Assembly: GCA_964520905.1 (NCBI GenBank)
Contig: CAZFQL010000007.1
Location: 1-64,000, forward strand
Length of the DNA: 64,000 nt
Source of the DNA: JAGVIE01 sp964520905
GTDB taxonomy: Bacteria; Bacteroidota; Ignavibacteria; UBA10030; SZUA-254
Direction: 5' to 3'
The first letter of the stretch is position 1. Every line of letters starts with the position of its first letter. Made by a program: the position numbers and the translations under genes. This document shows positions 46,150 to 56,012 of the stretch, in pieces. The notes beneath the pieces are model-generated. The model was given only the letters and a program-made list of their open reading frames with translations, was not told the DNA's origin and did no database searches.

Positions 46150-48905
46150 TTACACCGAGAGAAAATCCATCGCGCTGGACAATGGTGTTCCGGTACACAA
46201 CCCTATCAATTTTGACGTTTTATATCTTAATTTGGTTAATAGTGTTTTTTAGTGAACAGGGGTTCGTGACATGCTCTACTGGTATTTCGTTAAGGGGCAT
46301 TGAGAAAGAGAAACCCTTCGATTCCCTATCAGTGATTAGGAGTAAAGGATTTGTAATTGTGGAGAAAGTAGATTCCAATAGTATAGCAGAGAAGGCTGGT
46401 GTTTTTATTGGAGATACAATTGTTACGGTTGATGGAACTCAATTAAAAGATAAACCCCAATTGTTTTATAAAATTTGGACGAAATCTCCTTACGGCGACA
46501 CGCTGAATATCGGATTAATAAAAAATGGTACGCAGGAGAATCGAGTTCTTGTCCTTGATAAGAAAGAAGGCATTTTATCTTATCTGACTTATAACTTCCA
46601 GGTTCTATTCTGGATTCTCAGCTTCGTTGTTGGTGGACTAATTGGATGGATGAGAACCAGGGACTCTATTGCCTTTCTATGTTCGGTTTTCTTCCTTTGC
46701 TTAGGGTTTAAGGAAGAGGTTTATTATTCATTGCTTCCATACTGGGCGATAGTAATTGTGATTACTTTAAATTCAATTACGGCGGCGATTGGTCTTCCGT
46801 TGGGTTTACGATTATTTTCGATCTTCCCAAATCCATCGCGTTTCGGTAAAGTATTGTGGCGATGGCAATGGGTTGCATTTCTGCTGTTTAGCCTCAACGC
46901 GTTTATACCTTATACTAAAAATCTCAGTGTATTGCTTGAGTGGTCAATTATAATACCATTGACTCAACAGGTGGCTCAAATGTTTGAACCGGTTGGAGCT
47001 GCATTATTTGTTGCGTTGTTATTACTTATAATACCACTTTACCTTTCACAAAGAAAAGCGACTCGAGATCGTCCCCAGGCTCGACTGAAAATCATTGAGT
47101 TCAGCATTTTATTCTGGGGATTATCTGCATTAGCGGCGTTAGTTTTTGCTCTAATTGGGTCAATGTTACTAAAATCATTGGACGATATTCCCCGTCCGAT
47201 TTCAGTGGTTTTATTGACTATTTTTATTTTCCCATTTTTGATCAGCATGCTCGCTATTCCAATCTCGTTTGCATACACAATCCTTACACGTAAAATCTTC
47301 GGTATCCGCTTCATCGTCAGGAAAGGTCTCCGATATCTTCTCCTATCCAAAGGTGCATTGCTTGTAGAAGGTATAATTGTTTTTTTCATCGTCATTCAAA
47401 TCCTCAGTTATGCCGGAACAGAGTTTCTCAATTCACCCACCGCTGTAGGCGGTGTAGCAGTTGCAAGCACACTGGCAGTAATCGCAGTCGTCGGGAGAGT
47501 CAACCGCAAACTCATGCCAGTTATCGATCGGCGATTCTTCCGTGAAGCTTTGGACGTGAGAAAGTTGTTGATGGATTTGAACGAACAATTATCTGAGCTT
47601 AGGGAGCGAGAAAAGATACTTCAGTTGACTGCTTCGACTGTTCTCAAAGCACTCCATCCATTACGAGTAGTGTTCTTGTTGAAAGAAGAAAAAGCAAAGC
47701 ATTTCAGATGTGTTCTCGTGCAGGAACATGAAGCGAAGCAAGCCCCATCTGGAAAGACAAATGGCCTAACCCGTCATTCTGAATTTATTTCAGAATCTCA
47801 ATCCCAGCCACTTGCCAGTGATGAGATGCCGAAACAAGTTCGGCATGACGATGTTAATTATTTGAAGTCAAATGATTCCATCATCCGTCAGTTAGAAGAA
47901 AAGAAATCCTACGTAACAATTTATCCCGAGAAACTCGACCCCGAAGTTGAAGGAGACAAACGATTACTCGATCTCAACTGTGAACTCTTCATCGGAGTTC
48001 AAGGAAGCGCAGGGCTCGTTGGCATCATGGCACTTGGCGGAAAACTCTCCGAAGAGCCATTCAGCAAAGAAGATCGAGATTTACTAACGACAGTTGCCCG
48101 ACAAATGGGACTTTCGCTGGAGAATGCAGAACTGTTGGAGGTTGCTAAGCGAGAAGCTGAGCAATCACGAGACCTGGAGATTGCGAGATCAGTACAACAA
48201 AACCTTTTCCCAAAACAACTGCCGGTTGTTGCGGGCTGGGAATTTGCCGGCATCTGCAATCCGGCAAAAGCAGTCGGTGGAGATTACTACGATATCTTCG
48301 AAGCAGTGCCTGGGAAAGTAGTTGTGGCATTAGGTGATGTGTCGGGTAAAGGACTTGGGGCATCGTTCGTTATGTCGGGTGTTCACAGCACGATTCGAAC
48401 GAATGCAGAAAAATCATTCGACAATCCCGTCGGACTAATCAATGAGTTGAATAAATACCTTCTTGGATCGACATCGAAGAACATATTCGTTACTTTGTTT
48501 TTGGGAATCATCGATCTTGAAAGCGGTCGAATGCAATATGTCAATTGTGGCCACCCACCGGCGTTTGTTGTTCGGAAAGAGAATGGTGAAATAGAGAAGC
48601 TCACACGCACCGGACTTGCACTCGGTATGATGAATACCATTCAGTTTACTCAAGGATCATCGACATTGAAAGCGGGTGATTCACTCATTGTCTACAGCGA
48701 TGGTATCACTGAGGCGATGAATGAGAAAGAAGAATTTTTCGATGAAGAGCGTTTGGTGAAGGTTGTGAATACAGCATCGAAGTTGGAAGCTGCTTCAATG
48801 ATGGAAGAGATAATGAAATCGGTTAATAAGTTTGCAGGTACGCACGAGCAAGCTGACGATATTTCGGTTATTATTGCTCAACGACAGAAATCCATTTCTT
48901 CATGA
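46146..48905 (+). CDS. PDZ-multi-TM-GAF-SpoIIE protein phosphatase (operon gene 2)
   Basis: 919 residues starting at the ATGA overlap with gene 1. One TM helix, then one PDZ domain (about 65-125: AEKAGVFIGDTIVTVDGTQL). Seven TM helices run from about 140 to 425, including the cytosolic-loop motif FSIFPNPSRFGKVLWRWQW. A GAF domain spans about 500-670 and the SpoIIE domain about 680-917, with GGDYYDIFE, GDVSGKGLG, NCGHPP, YSDGITEAM and ADDISVII. The membrane-exit segment RKIFGIRFIVRKGLRYLLL is nearly the same in all five paralogs. The GAF part pairs with gene 5 (YPEKLDPEVEGDKRLLDLNC), unlike gene 1. Confidence 0.9.
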   Translation: MITPRENPSRWTMVFRYTTLSILTFYILIWLIVFFSEQGFVTCSTGISLRGIEKEKPFDSLSVIRSKGFVIVEKVDSNSIAEKAGVFIGDTIVTVDGTQLKDKPQLFYKIWTKSPYGDTLNIGLIKNGTQENRVLVLDKKEGILSYLTYNFQVLFWILSFVVGGLIGWMRTRDSIAFLCSVFFLCLGFKEEVYYSLLPYWAIVIVITLNSITAAIGLPLGLRLFSIFPNPSRFGKVLWRWQWVAFLLFSLNAFIPYTKNLSVLLEWSIIIPLTQQVAQMFEPVGAALFVALLLLIIPLYLSQRKATRDRPQARLKIIEFSILFWGLSALAALVFALIGSMLLKSLDDIPRPISVVLLTIFIFPFLISMLAIPISFAYTILTRKIFGIRFIVRKGLRYLLLSKGALLVEGIIVFFIVIQILSYAGTEFLNSPTAVGGVAVASTLAVIAVVGRVNRKLMPVIDRRFFREALDVRKLLMDLNEQLSELREREKILQLTASTVLKALHPLRVVFLLKEEKAKHFRCVLVQEHEAKQAPSGKTNGLTRHSEFISESQSQPLASDEMPKQVRHDDVNYLKSNDSIIRQLEEKKSYVTIYPEKLDPEVEGDKRLLDLNCELFIGVQGSAGLVGIMALGGKLSEEPFSKEDRDLLTTVARQMGLSLENAELLEVAKREAEQSRDLEIARSVQQNLFPKQLPVVAGWEFAGICNPAKAVGGDYYDIFEAVPGKVVVALGDVSGKGLGASFVMSGVHSTIRTNAEKSFDNPVGLINELNKYLLGSTSKNIFVTLFLGIIDLESGRMQYVNCGHPPAFVVRKENGEIEKLTRTGLALGMMNTIQFTQGSSTLKAGDSLIVYSDGITEAMNEKEEFFDEERLVKVVNTASKLEAASMMEEIMKSVNKFAGTHEQADDISVIIAQRQKSISS
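47772..47850. repeat. Palindromic element in coding sequence, copy B (79 bp)
   Basis: Outer stem CGTCAT (47772-47777) with ATGACG (47845-47850). Hairpin 1 is TTCTGAA/TTCAGAA and hairpin 2 is TGCCGAA/TTCGGCA. It is 9 bases longer than the 70-bp copies, which keeps the frame. Reads RHSEFISESQ in the protein. Confidence 0.9.
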
Positions 48906-48917
48906 AAGATCAGGTTG

Positions 48918-50417
48918 ATGAATACTTACATGGTTCGTAAAACATTAGTAGTTCTTTTTGTTGTCGTATTGGTGGTTGCGCGAGCACTTAGCCAGTCGCC
49001 GCACATACCTGATTGGGCGCTCGTCCATACGAGAACGATGGAAGGAATCGATTCACTCTACAACTTCAAGTTCACTACCGCCGAAGCGAAGTTCAATGAT
49101 GTTATTCGCATGGCACCGCAGGACCCGCGAGGATATTTTTTCAAGGCAATGATTTCCTACTATCGGTTTGAGTTCATGAGCGTTGAAACCGATTACGATC
49201 GCTTCATAGAACTTTCGGATTCAGTAATAGAAGTAGCTGAAAACGTCATCGACAACGATGAGAAGAACTCTGCCGCTCTTTTCTACCTTGGCGGAATTTA
49301 CGGATACAGAGGAATTGTCAAGTCGGAAAAAGATGAAATCCTCTCCGCGGTTTGGGATGGGAAGAAAGGATACGGCTACCTGTGTGATGCGCTCGAAATC
49401 GATCCAAAGAATTACGATGCCATGATGGGAGTCGGATTGTTCAACTACTATCTATCCAAAATACCCAAGGCATTTCGATGGATTGCCACCGCTATCGGTT
49501 TCGATGCAGATCGTGAATTAGGATTGAGGATGCTCGAACGGACTGCACGGAAGGGGACATACGCCCGGAACGAAGCACGATGGTGGCTTTCTCAATTTTA
49601 CCAGTGGGAGGGTGAGACAGAGAAAGGAGTGCAATATCTCAAAGAATTGAGTGAGAGTTATCCGAACAATCCGTTCTATGTTCAAAGGTATGGTTATGCT
49701 CTCCTATTTTCGTTGCGCAGAGTAGATGAAGCAATTCCTGTGTTCAAGAAGTCAGTTTCCATGACAAACTGGGAAGCTCAACGATACATCACGCAAGGGT
49801 ACCATCGGCTTGGGCATTGCTATCGATTCAAGAGCGAGTACAAGGAGGCGATTGAGGCGTACACAAAGTTCATAACATCGGTCACATTAGATACAGCACA
49901 ACAGCTCTATGCTCATTATTGCATTGGCTTGTGCTACGAAATGATGGGAGATCGAGATTCGGCACTCCCATACTATCAGAAGTCGCCAGCATATGCTTCA
50001 GAACGTCTGAAACAACCAATGAATGAGTACGACATTGAGTTTGAGAAAATGTCGAACTGGTTTAGTGCTGGATACTATACGAAGGGATTCGATGCAGGAT
50101 TTGCTTTGCTCGCACGGAAGGATCTCACGGACGACCAACAGGGCAACATTCTATGGGAGATTGCTTCCACCTATTTTGAACAAAAAGACTACACGCAAGC
50201 TTCGAACAAGTACATGCAGGCCACGGGTTTGACTATCAAGAATAAATCGTGGATGCCGCCGTTTGCCTACTACCGACTTGGATTGTGCAACCTCCGGAAT
50301 GGGCAGGAAGATTTGGCGAAGAAGGCATTTGAGAAGGCACTTGAGTTCGAGAAGTACGATAACGAAGAGTACATTCGGGAAGTCGTTGAGGAAGAGTTGG
50401 ATAAGATCAATGACTGA
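48918..50417 (+). CDS. Secreted TPR protein inside the phosphatase operon
   Basis: 499 residues from the ATG at 48918 (AGG 5 bases upstream; an in-frame TTG precedes and a second ATG lies at 48930). A signal peptide covers about 1-28 (cut near RALSQ). The rest is helical TPR: FNFKFTTAEAKFNDVIRMAP, AIPVFKKSVSMTNWEA, YKEAIEAYTKFITS, YYQKSPAYASER and LAKKAFEKALEFEKYDNEEY. It ends only 10 bases before the start of the next phosphatase gene, so translation is coupled. A periplasmic scaffold that presents ligands to the PDZ domains is an inference from context only. It is the sole non-phosphatase member of the operon. Confidence 0.75.
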   Translation: MNTYMVRKTLVVLFVVVLVVARALSQSPHIPDWALVHTRTMEGIDSLYNFKFTTAEAKFNDVIRMAPQDPRGYFFKAMISYYRFEFMSVETDYDRFIELSDSVIEVAENVIDNDEKNSAALFYLGGIYGYRGIVKSEKDEILSAVWDGKKGYGYLCDALEIDPKNYDAMMGVGLFNYYLSKIPKAFRWIATAIGFDADRELGLRMLERTARKGTYARNEARWWLSQFYQWEGETEKGVQYLKELSESYPNNPFYVQRYGYALLFSLRRVDEAIPVFKKSVSMTNWEAQRYITQGYHRLGHCYRFKSEYKEAIEAYTKFITSVTLDTAQQLYAHYCIGLCYEMMGDRDSALPYYQKSPAYASERLKQPMNEYDIEFEKMSNWFSAGYYTKGFDAGFALLARKDLTDDQQGNILWEIASTYFEQKDYTQASNKYMQATGLTIKNKSWMPPFAYYRLGLCNLRNGQEDLAKKAFEKALEFEKYDNEEYIREVVEEELDKIND

Positions 50418-50427
50418 GGAACCGAAA

Positions 50428-53133
50428 ATGCCACCGTTAACACAAAACCCATCGCGCTGGACAATGGTGTTTCGGTACGCCAGTCTTACGTTGCTGATGA
50501 TCTACCTCACCAGCATGATCGTTTTTGTGTTCTGGATTGGAGGATTCAGCATGGGCAGGACAGGAATGAGGTTGGATAAAGACACGGTCGGAGTCTATGG
50601 CGTGCGGCAGTTGGTTCGAGAAAAGGGTGGTTTCACTATCATCAAGATTGATTCCGCAGGTGTCGCAGCAAAAGCGGGCATGCGAGTCGGAGATAAAATC
50701 ACAGCCGTGAATGGAGTTGAATTAAAGGATGATCCAACTGTGTATGATCGGGCAATAGTGCACGGAGAGATGCTCGTACAGGTGGCCGGTAATAAGGGTG
50801 AGATGGAAGTATACCTAAACCTCCCTGTGAACGTAGTAATAGGGATTCCCTTGCTCACCGCCCTTGTTTCCTTATTTTTCTTAAGCGGATTATTGATCGG
50901 CTGGTTACGGCCGGCGGATAAGACTGCGTTCAACTGTTCGATCTTTCTCCTTGCATTCGCTGCAGGGTTGTGTGATGATTTTATCAAGTACTTACCACAG
51001 TGGGCGTGGGCTATCGCTATGTTATATTCCATGATCACCGAGGCACTGGTACCTCCCATGGCTATGCGGCTGTTTTCTGTTTTTCCGAATCCCTCACGAT
51101 TAGGCAGATTCCTATCGAAATGGCAATGGACCTTCTTCCTGATCGCGGGTTTCATTGCCATGGTCGACTACGGAGGTAGATTTGCAGAATTGTATGAGTG
51201 GCAGTTTATCAGCCAAAGTAGGGAACTGCTTGATAGTTTTTACGGATACCTGACAGTTGTCTTCATCGTTACTGTGTGCTCACTCGGCATTGCTCTCTAT
51301 TTCGCCCAGCGGATTGAGACGCGGGGTCGACCACATTCGCGTATCAAGGTGATAGAGCTTGGCTTTCTTTCATCACTGACTGCGATTTTGGTTCCGGTAG
51401 TAATATATGCCGTCATTTACCTCTTTCAAGTCTCGATAGAACTAGAAGGAGTGTGGATTATCATTCTTATACTCTTGTTCTTTATTGCCCTCTCTGGAAT
51501 TCCGGTCTCATTCGCTTACGCTATACTCTCGAGCAAGATATTCGGCATCCGCTTCATCCTCCGTAAAGGTCTCCAATATCTTTTCCTATCCAAAGGTGCG
51601 TTAGTTATCGAAGGCATAATCTTCTTCTTAATTCTGTATCAGATTATCAGTCATGGTGGAACTGCATTGGCAAGCTCACCAATGCTTGTGAGCGGCATCT
51701 CGTTTGGACTGGGAATCTTAGGAGTATTTACACTAAACCGAGTCAACCGCAAGCTCATGCCCGTCATCGATCGCCGCTTCTTTCGTGAAGTGTTAGATGT
51801 GAGAAAATTACTATTGGATTTGAATCAACAATTATCAGCTATCCGAGAGCGAGAACAGATACTTCAGCAAACAGCTAATACGGTTCTCAGAGCACTTCAT
51901 CCAGCAAGAGTTGTGATGTTCTTGAAACATGGGAAATCTGATGAGCTCAGATGTGAATTAACACTTGAGAATGAACGAGCGAAGCCAACAACGCACAGCC
52001 CAACCCGTCATCCTGAACTTGTTTCAGGATCTGAACCAAGCTCAGCCCAGATGCTGAACCCAGTTCAGCATGACGCGGGAATTGGTGGGATGTTGAAAAC
52101 CGATGATGCCATCATCAATCAAATGGAAGAAAAGAAAGGTTGGGTAATCGTTAACAGAGAAACACTTGATCTTGAAAAGGATGAAGATCAGCGATTATCA
52201 GCGGTCAATTGTGAATTGTTAATTGCCATTCGTGGAAGTTCAGGGCTTGTTGGTATTATGGGACTTGGCGGGAAACTCTCAGAAGAGCCATACAGCAAAG
52301 AAGATCGAGATTTACTAACGACAGTTGCCCGACAAATGGGACTTTCGCTGGAGAATGCAGAACTGTTGGAGGTTGCTAAGCGAGAAGCCGAGCAATCACG
52401 AGACCTGGAGATTGCGAGATCAGTTCAACAAAACCTTTTTCCAAAACAACTGCCGGTTGTTGCGGGCTGGGAGTTTGCCGGCATCTGCAAACCAGCAAAA
52501 GCAGTCGGTGGAGATTACTACGATATCTTCGAAGCAGTGCGTGGGAAAGTAGTTGTAGCATTAGGCGATGTATCAGGTAAAGGACTCGGGGCTTCGTTTG
52601 TCATGTCTGGAGTTCATAGCACGATTCGAACAAACGCAGAAAAATCAATCGATAATCCCGTTGTGCTAATCAATGAGTTGAATAAATATCTTCTAGGTTC
52701 AACATCGAAGAACATTTTCGTCACTTTATTTTTGGGAATCATTGATCTTGAAACCGGCTTGATGAAATATGTCAATTGTGGACATCCACCTGCGTTTGTT
52801 GTTCGGAAAGAGAATGGTGAATTTGAAAAGCTCACCCGCACCGGACTTGCACTTGGTATGATGAACACCGTCCAGTTTACTCAAGGTTCATCAACATTGA
52901 AAGTAGGTGATTCTCTCATCGTCTACAGCGATGGCATCACCGAAGCGATGAATGAGAAAGAGGAAATGTACGAAGAGGAACGATTAACTCAGCTGCTCAC
53001 TACAACTCTTGGATTGGATACCTCACACATGATGGAAGCGATACTGAAATCAGTGAGTGAATTTATTGGACAAGCGGAACAGTCGGATGATGTGTCAATG
53101 ATTTTAGCGCGGAGAACAGAGGAGATATCATGA
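50428..53133 (+). CDS. PDZ-multi-TM-GAF-SpoIIE protein phosphatase (operon gene 4)
   Basis: 901 residues from the ATG at 50428, preceded by GAGGAA. This start gives the same N-terminal spacing (NPSRWTMVFRY) as gene 2. The open frame reaches back to 50263 through the TPR gene, and an ATG at 50410 also exists. TM1, one PDZ domain (AAKAGMRVGDKITAVNGVEL), then about seven TM helices with FSVFPNPSRLGRFLSKWQW, a GAF domain and a SpoIIE domain with a full motif set. In the GAF region the first half is like genes 1 and 5' gene 5 (LDLEKDEDQRLSAVNC), but the second half is like genes 2 and 6 (LLTTVARQMGLSLENAEL). So the gene is a recombinant of two sub-types. Confidence 0.9.
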   Translation: MPPLTQNPSRWTMVFRYASLTLLMIYLTSMIVFVFWIGGFSMGRTGMRLDKDTVGVYGVRQLVREKGGFTIIKIDSAGVAAKAGMRVGDKITAVNGVELKDDPTVYDRAIVHGEMLVQVAGNKGEMEVYLNLPVNVVIGIPLLTALVSLFFLSGLLIGWLRPADKTAFNCSIFLLAFAAGLCDDFIKYLPQWAWAIAMLYSMITEALVPPMAMRLFSVFPNPSRLGRFLSKWQWTFFLIAGFIAMVDYGGRFAELYEWQFISQSRELLDSFYGYLTVVFIVTVCSLGIALYFAQRIETRGRPHSRIKVIELGFLSSLTAILVPVVIYAVIYLFQVSIELEGVWIIILILLFFIALSGIPVSFAYAILSSKIFGIRFILRKGLQYLFLSKGALVIEGIIFFLILYQIISHGGTALASSPMLVSGISFGLGILGVFTLNRVNRKLMPVIDRRFFREVLDVRKLLLDLNQQLSAIREREQILQQTANTVLRALHPARVVMFLKHGKSDELRCELTLENERAKPTTHSPTRHPELVSGSEPSSAQMLNPVQHDAGIGGMLKTDDAIINQMEEKKGWVIVNRETLDLEKDEDQRLSAVNCELLIAIRGSSGLVGIMGLGGKLSEEPYSKEDRDLLTTVARQMGLSLENAELLEVAKREAEQSRDLEIARSVQQNLFPKQLPVVAGWEFAGICKPAKAVGGDYYDIFEAVRGKVVVALGDVSGKGLGASFVMSGVHSTIRTNAEKSIDNPVVLINELNKYLLGSTSKNIFVTLFLGIIDLETGLMKYVNCGHPPAFVVRKENGEFEKLTRTGLALGMMNTVQFTQGSSTLKVGDSLIVYSDGITEAMNEKEEMYEEERLTQLLTTTLGLDTSHMMEAILKSVSEFIGQAEQSDDVSMILARRTEEIS
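52006..52075. repeat. Palindromic element in coding sequence, copy C (70 bp)
   Basis: Outer stem CGTCAT/ATGACG perfect. Hairpin 1 is CCTGAA/TTCAGG and hairpin 2 is TGCTGAA/TTCAGCA. Reads RHPELVSGSEPSSAQ in the protein. Confidence 0.9.
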
Positions 53134-56012
53134 ATTCTTCAATAGATACCATATCGAAACGAACACTTGTATTTCGTTGCTCATTAGTTGCATTGCTAAC
53201 GGTAATTCTTACCTTCATTGTTATTCATTGGATTTGGTCACTCGATGCTTTCCCTAAGTTCTTAAGTAATCAGAGTGCGTTAGGTTTAAATTACATCCGA
53301 AGTCCTGGTGATACTTCAATGCTGTTTGGGAACATTTATGAGATTAATTCAATACGGAAAAATGGTGGTTTGACCGTTGCTTCTGATATTGATTCATCCG
53401 TTCTAGCTTTTCAGTGGGGAATTAGACCGGGTGACAAGATTACCGCAATTAATGGAATATCGCTTCAAGAAAATCCAAAAGTATTTTATCGCGCATTCTC
53501 TAAAAAAGCCAAGGGCCAAAAATTAGAAATTAAATTCATCCGCGATGGTATCGTCTCACAAATCGAGAGTTCTTTTGCAATTCCTGATTCTTTAATGAAG
53601 TGGGGTGGACAGGGGTCATGGGCATTTTCAGTTGGAAATGTCAAAGGTGTCTATACATTCGATACGTTCAGATTAGTTGCTGATACTCCCTACCTTTTTC
53701 TCTCTATTCTCCTATTGCTCGTTGGTTGTATTATTGGTTTGTTGAAACCGAGTAATTCGGTCGCATTTCAAATCTCCATTCTTTTTCTCCTCTTAGGATG
53801 TATGGCGAATAGTATGCAATTTGATTGGTTCCGCCTTAGTGCAATTTTGCCTGCCTGGTTATTGATAACTACATTTGCTGCTTTCGCGCTTGCTCATGGA
53901 ATCGGTATACCTCTGTTATTGCGTGTTCTCTCAGTGTTTCCAAATCCGACAAGACTGGGAAGATTATTTCTCCGATTTCAGTGGATAGCCTTCATCTTTT
54001 TTCTTACTCCCGCAATTATCGAATTCTCACCAAAATTAGTTAACCTGCTCGGATTGGACATAAATTTGTTCGATTCAATCTTCATAGAGTGGGTACACAA
54101 ATTCGATAATTGGCTCTTGTTATTTGCCTTAATTGTAGGTTTGGCGTTACTCATCTCTCAACATATTGAAACGCGGCATAGACATGAATACCGGCTTAAA
54201 ATTATAGAATTCTCTTTTCTTATTGGTTTGCTTGGCGTTGTCTTATATTATGTTGCCCTTTATGTATTTAGTAGAGCCAACATAAGTCTGTCCCAAAATA
54301 TGGCAAACATCATTGTTGTATTATGGAATTTCACGCCCACACTCGCTGTTGGTACTATACCGCTCGCTGTAACGTACACCATAATAACCCGTAAGATATT
54401 TGACATTAAGTTCATCATCCGCAAAGGTCTGCAATACCTGCTTTTATCCAAAGGAGCGTTGGTCATAGAAGGCATCATCGTCTTCCTGGTCGTTTTTCAA
54501 GTCATCACGCACGGAGGAGAGAACATCGCAGGTTCACCATTTGCTGTGAGTAGTTTGTCAGTAGGAAGTACATTAGCGGTCATCTTTGTTCTTGGGAAAG
54601 TCAATCGCAAAGTCATGCCCGCCATTGATCGGCGTTTCTTCCGTGAAGTGTTGGATGTGAGAAAATTACTTTTGGATTTGAATCAACAAATATCAGCTAT
54701 CCGAGAGCAGGAGGAGATACTTCAGCAAACAGCTAATACCATTCTTAGGACACTCCATCCGGCAAGAGTTGTGATGTTCTTGAAACATGGGAAGTCTGAT
54801 GAGTTCAGATGTGAATTGACACTTGAAAATGAACGAGCGAAGCCAACCCAACCACGTCATGCTGAACTCGTTTCAGCATCCATACCAAGCAACGTTCAGA
54901 TCCCGAACCACCTGCCCGCCGCTTCGCTTATGCAGGCGGGAGTTCGGAATGACGGCTTAGTGAGTGGGATGCTCAAGACTGATGATACCATTATCAAACA
55001 GTTGGAAGAAAAAAAAGGCTGGGTAATCGTCTATCCAGAAACACTTGATCTTGAAAAGGATGAGGATCAGCGATTATCAGCGGTCAATTGTGAATTGTTG
55101 ATTGGCTTGCGTGGAAGCTCGGGACTGATAGGAGTAATGGGCCTCGGAGATAAACTCTCGGAAGAACCATACAGCAAAGAAGATCGAGAGCTTTTGCTTA
55201 CCGTTGCCCATGAGATGGGGATGGCACTTGAAAATGCGGAGTTGCTCGAAGTCGCGAAACGAGAAGCAGAATTTTCAAAAGAACTGGATATCGCTCGACA
55301 AGTTCAGCAGAATCTCTTTCCAAAGCAATTGCCAACGCCATCGGGGTGGGAGTTTGCCGGCATCTGTAAACCAGCCAAAGCAGTCGGTGGAGATTATTAC
55401 GACATCTTCGAGGCGGTACCGGGGAAAGTGGTTATTGCATTGGGTGATGTATCGGGTAAAGGACTTGGGGCCTCGTTTGTTATGTCGGGTGTTCACAGCA
55501 CGATTCGAACAAACGCAGAAAAGTCAATCGACAATCCCGTCGGGCTAATCAATGAGTTGAATAAATATCTGCTCGAATCGACATCGAAGAACATATTTGT
55601 TACTTTGTTTTTTGGAATCATCGATCTTGAAACAGGAAAACTCTGCTACGTTAATTGCGGGCATCCACCAGTGTTAGTTGTTCGGAAAGTGAATGGTGAA
55701 ATAGAGAAGCTCACACGCACCGGACTTGCACTCGGTATGATGAACACCGTTCAGTTTACTCAAGGGACATCGACATTGAAAGCAGGTGATTCGCTCATTG
55801 TTTACAGCGATGGCATAACCGAAGCGATGAATGAAAAGAATGAGGAGTATGAGGAAGAAAAATTGATTAAATTGCTCAATGAAGGAATAGGATTAGATAC
55901 TTCTCAAATGATGGAAGAAATACTGAAATCGGTAAGTGATTTTATCGGGCAAGCGGAGCAGTCGGATGATGTGTCGATCATTTTAACACGAAGGAAATTG
56001 GAGACAGGATGA
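53130..56012 (+). CDS. PDZ-multi-TM-GAF-SpoIIE protein phosphatase (operon gene 5)
   Basis: 960 residues starting at an ATGA overlap. TM1 is followed by one PDZ domain with a degenerate loop (FQWGIRPGDKITAINGISL). Seven or so TM helices include FSVFPNPTRLGRLFLRFQW. The segment IDRRFFREVLDVRKLLLDLN, GAF and a SpoIIE domain with GGDYYDIFE, GDVSGKG, VNCGHPP, YSDGITEAM and SDDVSII complete it. The C-terminal half matches gene 1 best (LTVAHEMGMALENAEL, QLPTPSGWEFAG). Its linker is longest because of a palindromic element with a second one inside. Likely cytosolic substrate: an anti-sigma antagonist encoded elsewhere. Confidence 0.9.
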   Translation: MNSSIDTISKRTLVFRCSLVALLTVILTFIVIHWIWSLDAFPKFLSNQSALGLNYIRSPGDTSMLFGNIYEINSIRKNGGLTVASDIDSSVLAFQWGIRPGDKITAINGISLQENPKVFYRAFSKKAKGQKLEIKFIRDGIVSQIESSFAIPDSLMKWGGQGSWAFSVGNVKGVYTFDTFRLVADTPYLFLSILLLLVGCIIGLLKPSNSVAFQISILFLLLGCMANSMQFDWFRLSAILPAWLLITTFAAFALAHGIGIPLLLRVLSVFPNPTRLGRLFLRFQWIAFIFFLTPAIIEFSPKLVNLLGLDINLFDSIFIEWVHKFDNWLLLFALIVGLALLISQHIETRHRHEYRLKIIEFSFLIGLLGVVLYYVALYVFSRANISLSQNMANIIVVLWNFTPTLAVGTIPLAVTYTIITRKIFDIKFIIRKGLQYLLLSKGALVIEGIIVFLVVFQVITHGGENIAGSPFAVSSLSVGSTLAVIFVLGKVNRKVMPAIDRRFFREVLDVRKLLLDLNQQISAIREQEEILQQTANTILRTLHPARVVMFLKHGKSDEFRCELTLENERAKPTQPRHAELVSASIPSNVQIPNHLPAASLMQAGVRNDGLVSGMLKTDDTIIKQLEEKKGWVIVYPETLDLEKDEDQRLSAVNCELLIGLRGSSGLIGVMGLGDKLSEEPYSKEDRELLLTVAHEMGMALENAELLEVAKREAEFSKELDIARQVQQNLFPKQLPTPSGWEFAGICKPAKAVGGDYYDIFEAVPGKVVIALGDVSGKGLGASFVMSGVHSTIRTNAEKSIDNPVGLINELNKYLLESTSKNIFVTLFFGIIDLETGKLCYVNCGHPPVLVVRKVNGEIEKLTRTGLALGMMNTVQFTQGTSTLKAGDSLIVYSDGITEAMNEKNEEYEEEKLIKLLNEGIGLDTSQMMEEILKSVSDFIGQAEQSDDVSIILTRRKLETG
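54855..54954. repeat. Palindromic element in coding sequence, copy D (100 bp, interrupted)
   Basis: Outer stem CGTCAT (54855-54860) and ATGACG (54949-54954). Hairpin 1 is GCTGAA/TTCAGC. Hairpin 2 (TCCCGAA... TTCGG) is split by the inserted 54910-54940. Without the insert the length is again 70 bp, like copies A, C and E. Confidence 0.9.
54910..54940. repeat. Second palindromic element nested in copy D
   Basis: 31 bases with CCTGCCCGCC at one end and GGCGGG at the other form a GC-rich hairpin with the loop CGCTTCGCTTATG. Compared with copy E one base of the host hairpin is missing, so the net gain is 30 bases and the frame is kept. Confidence 0.8.
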
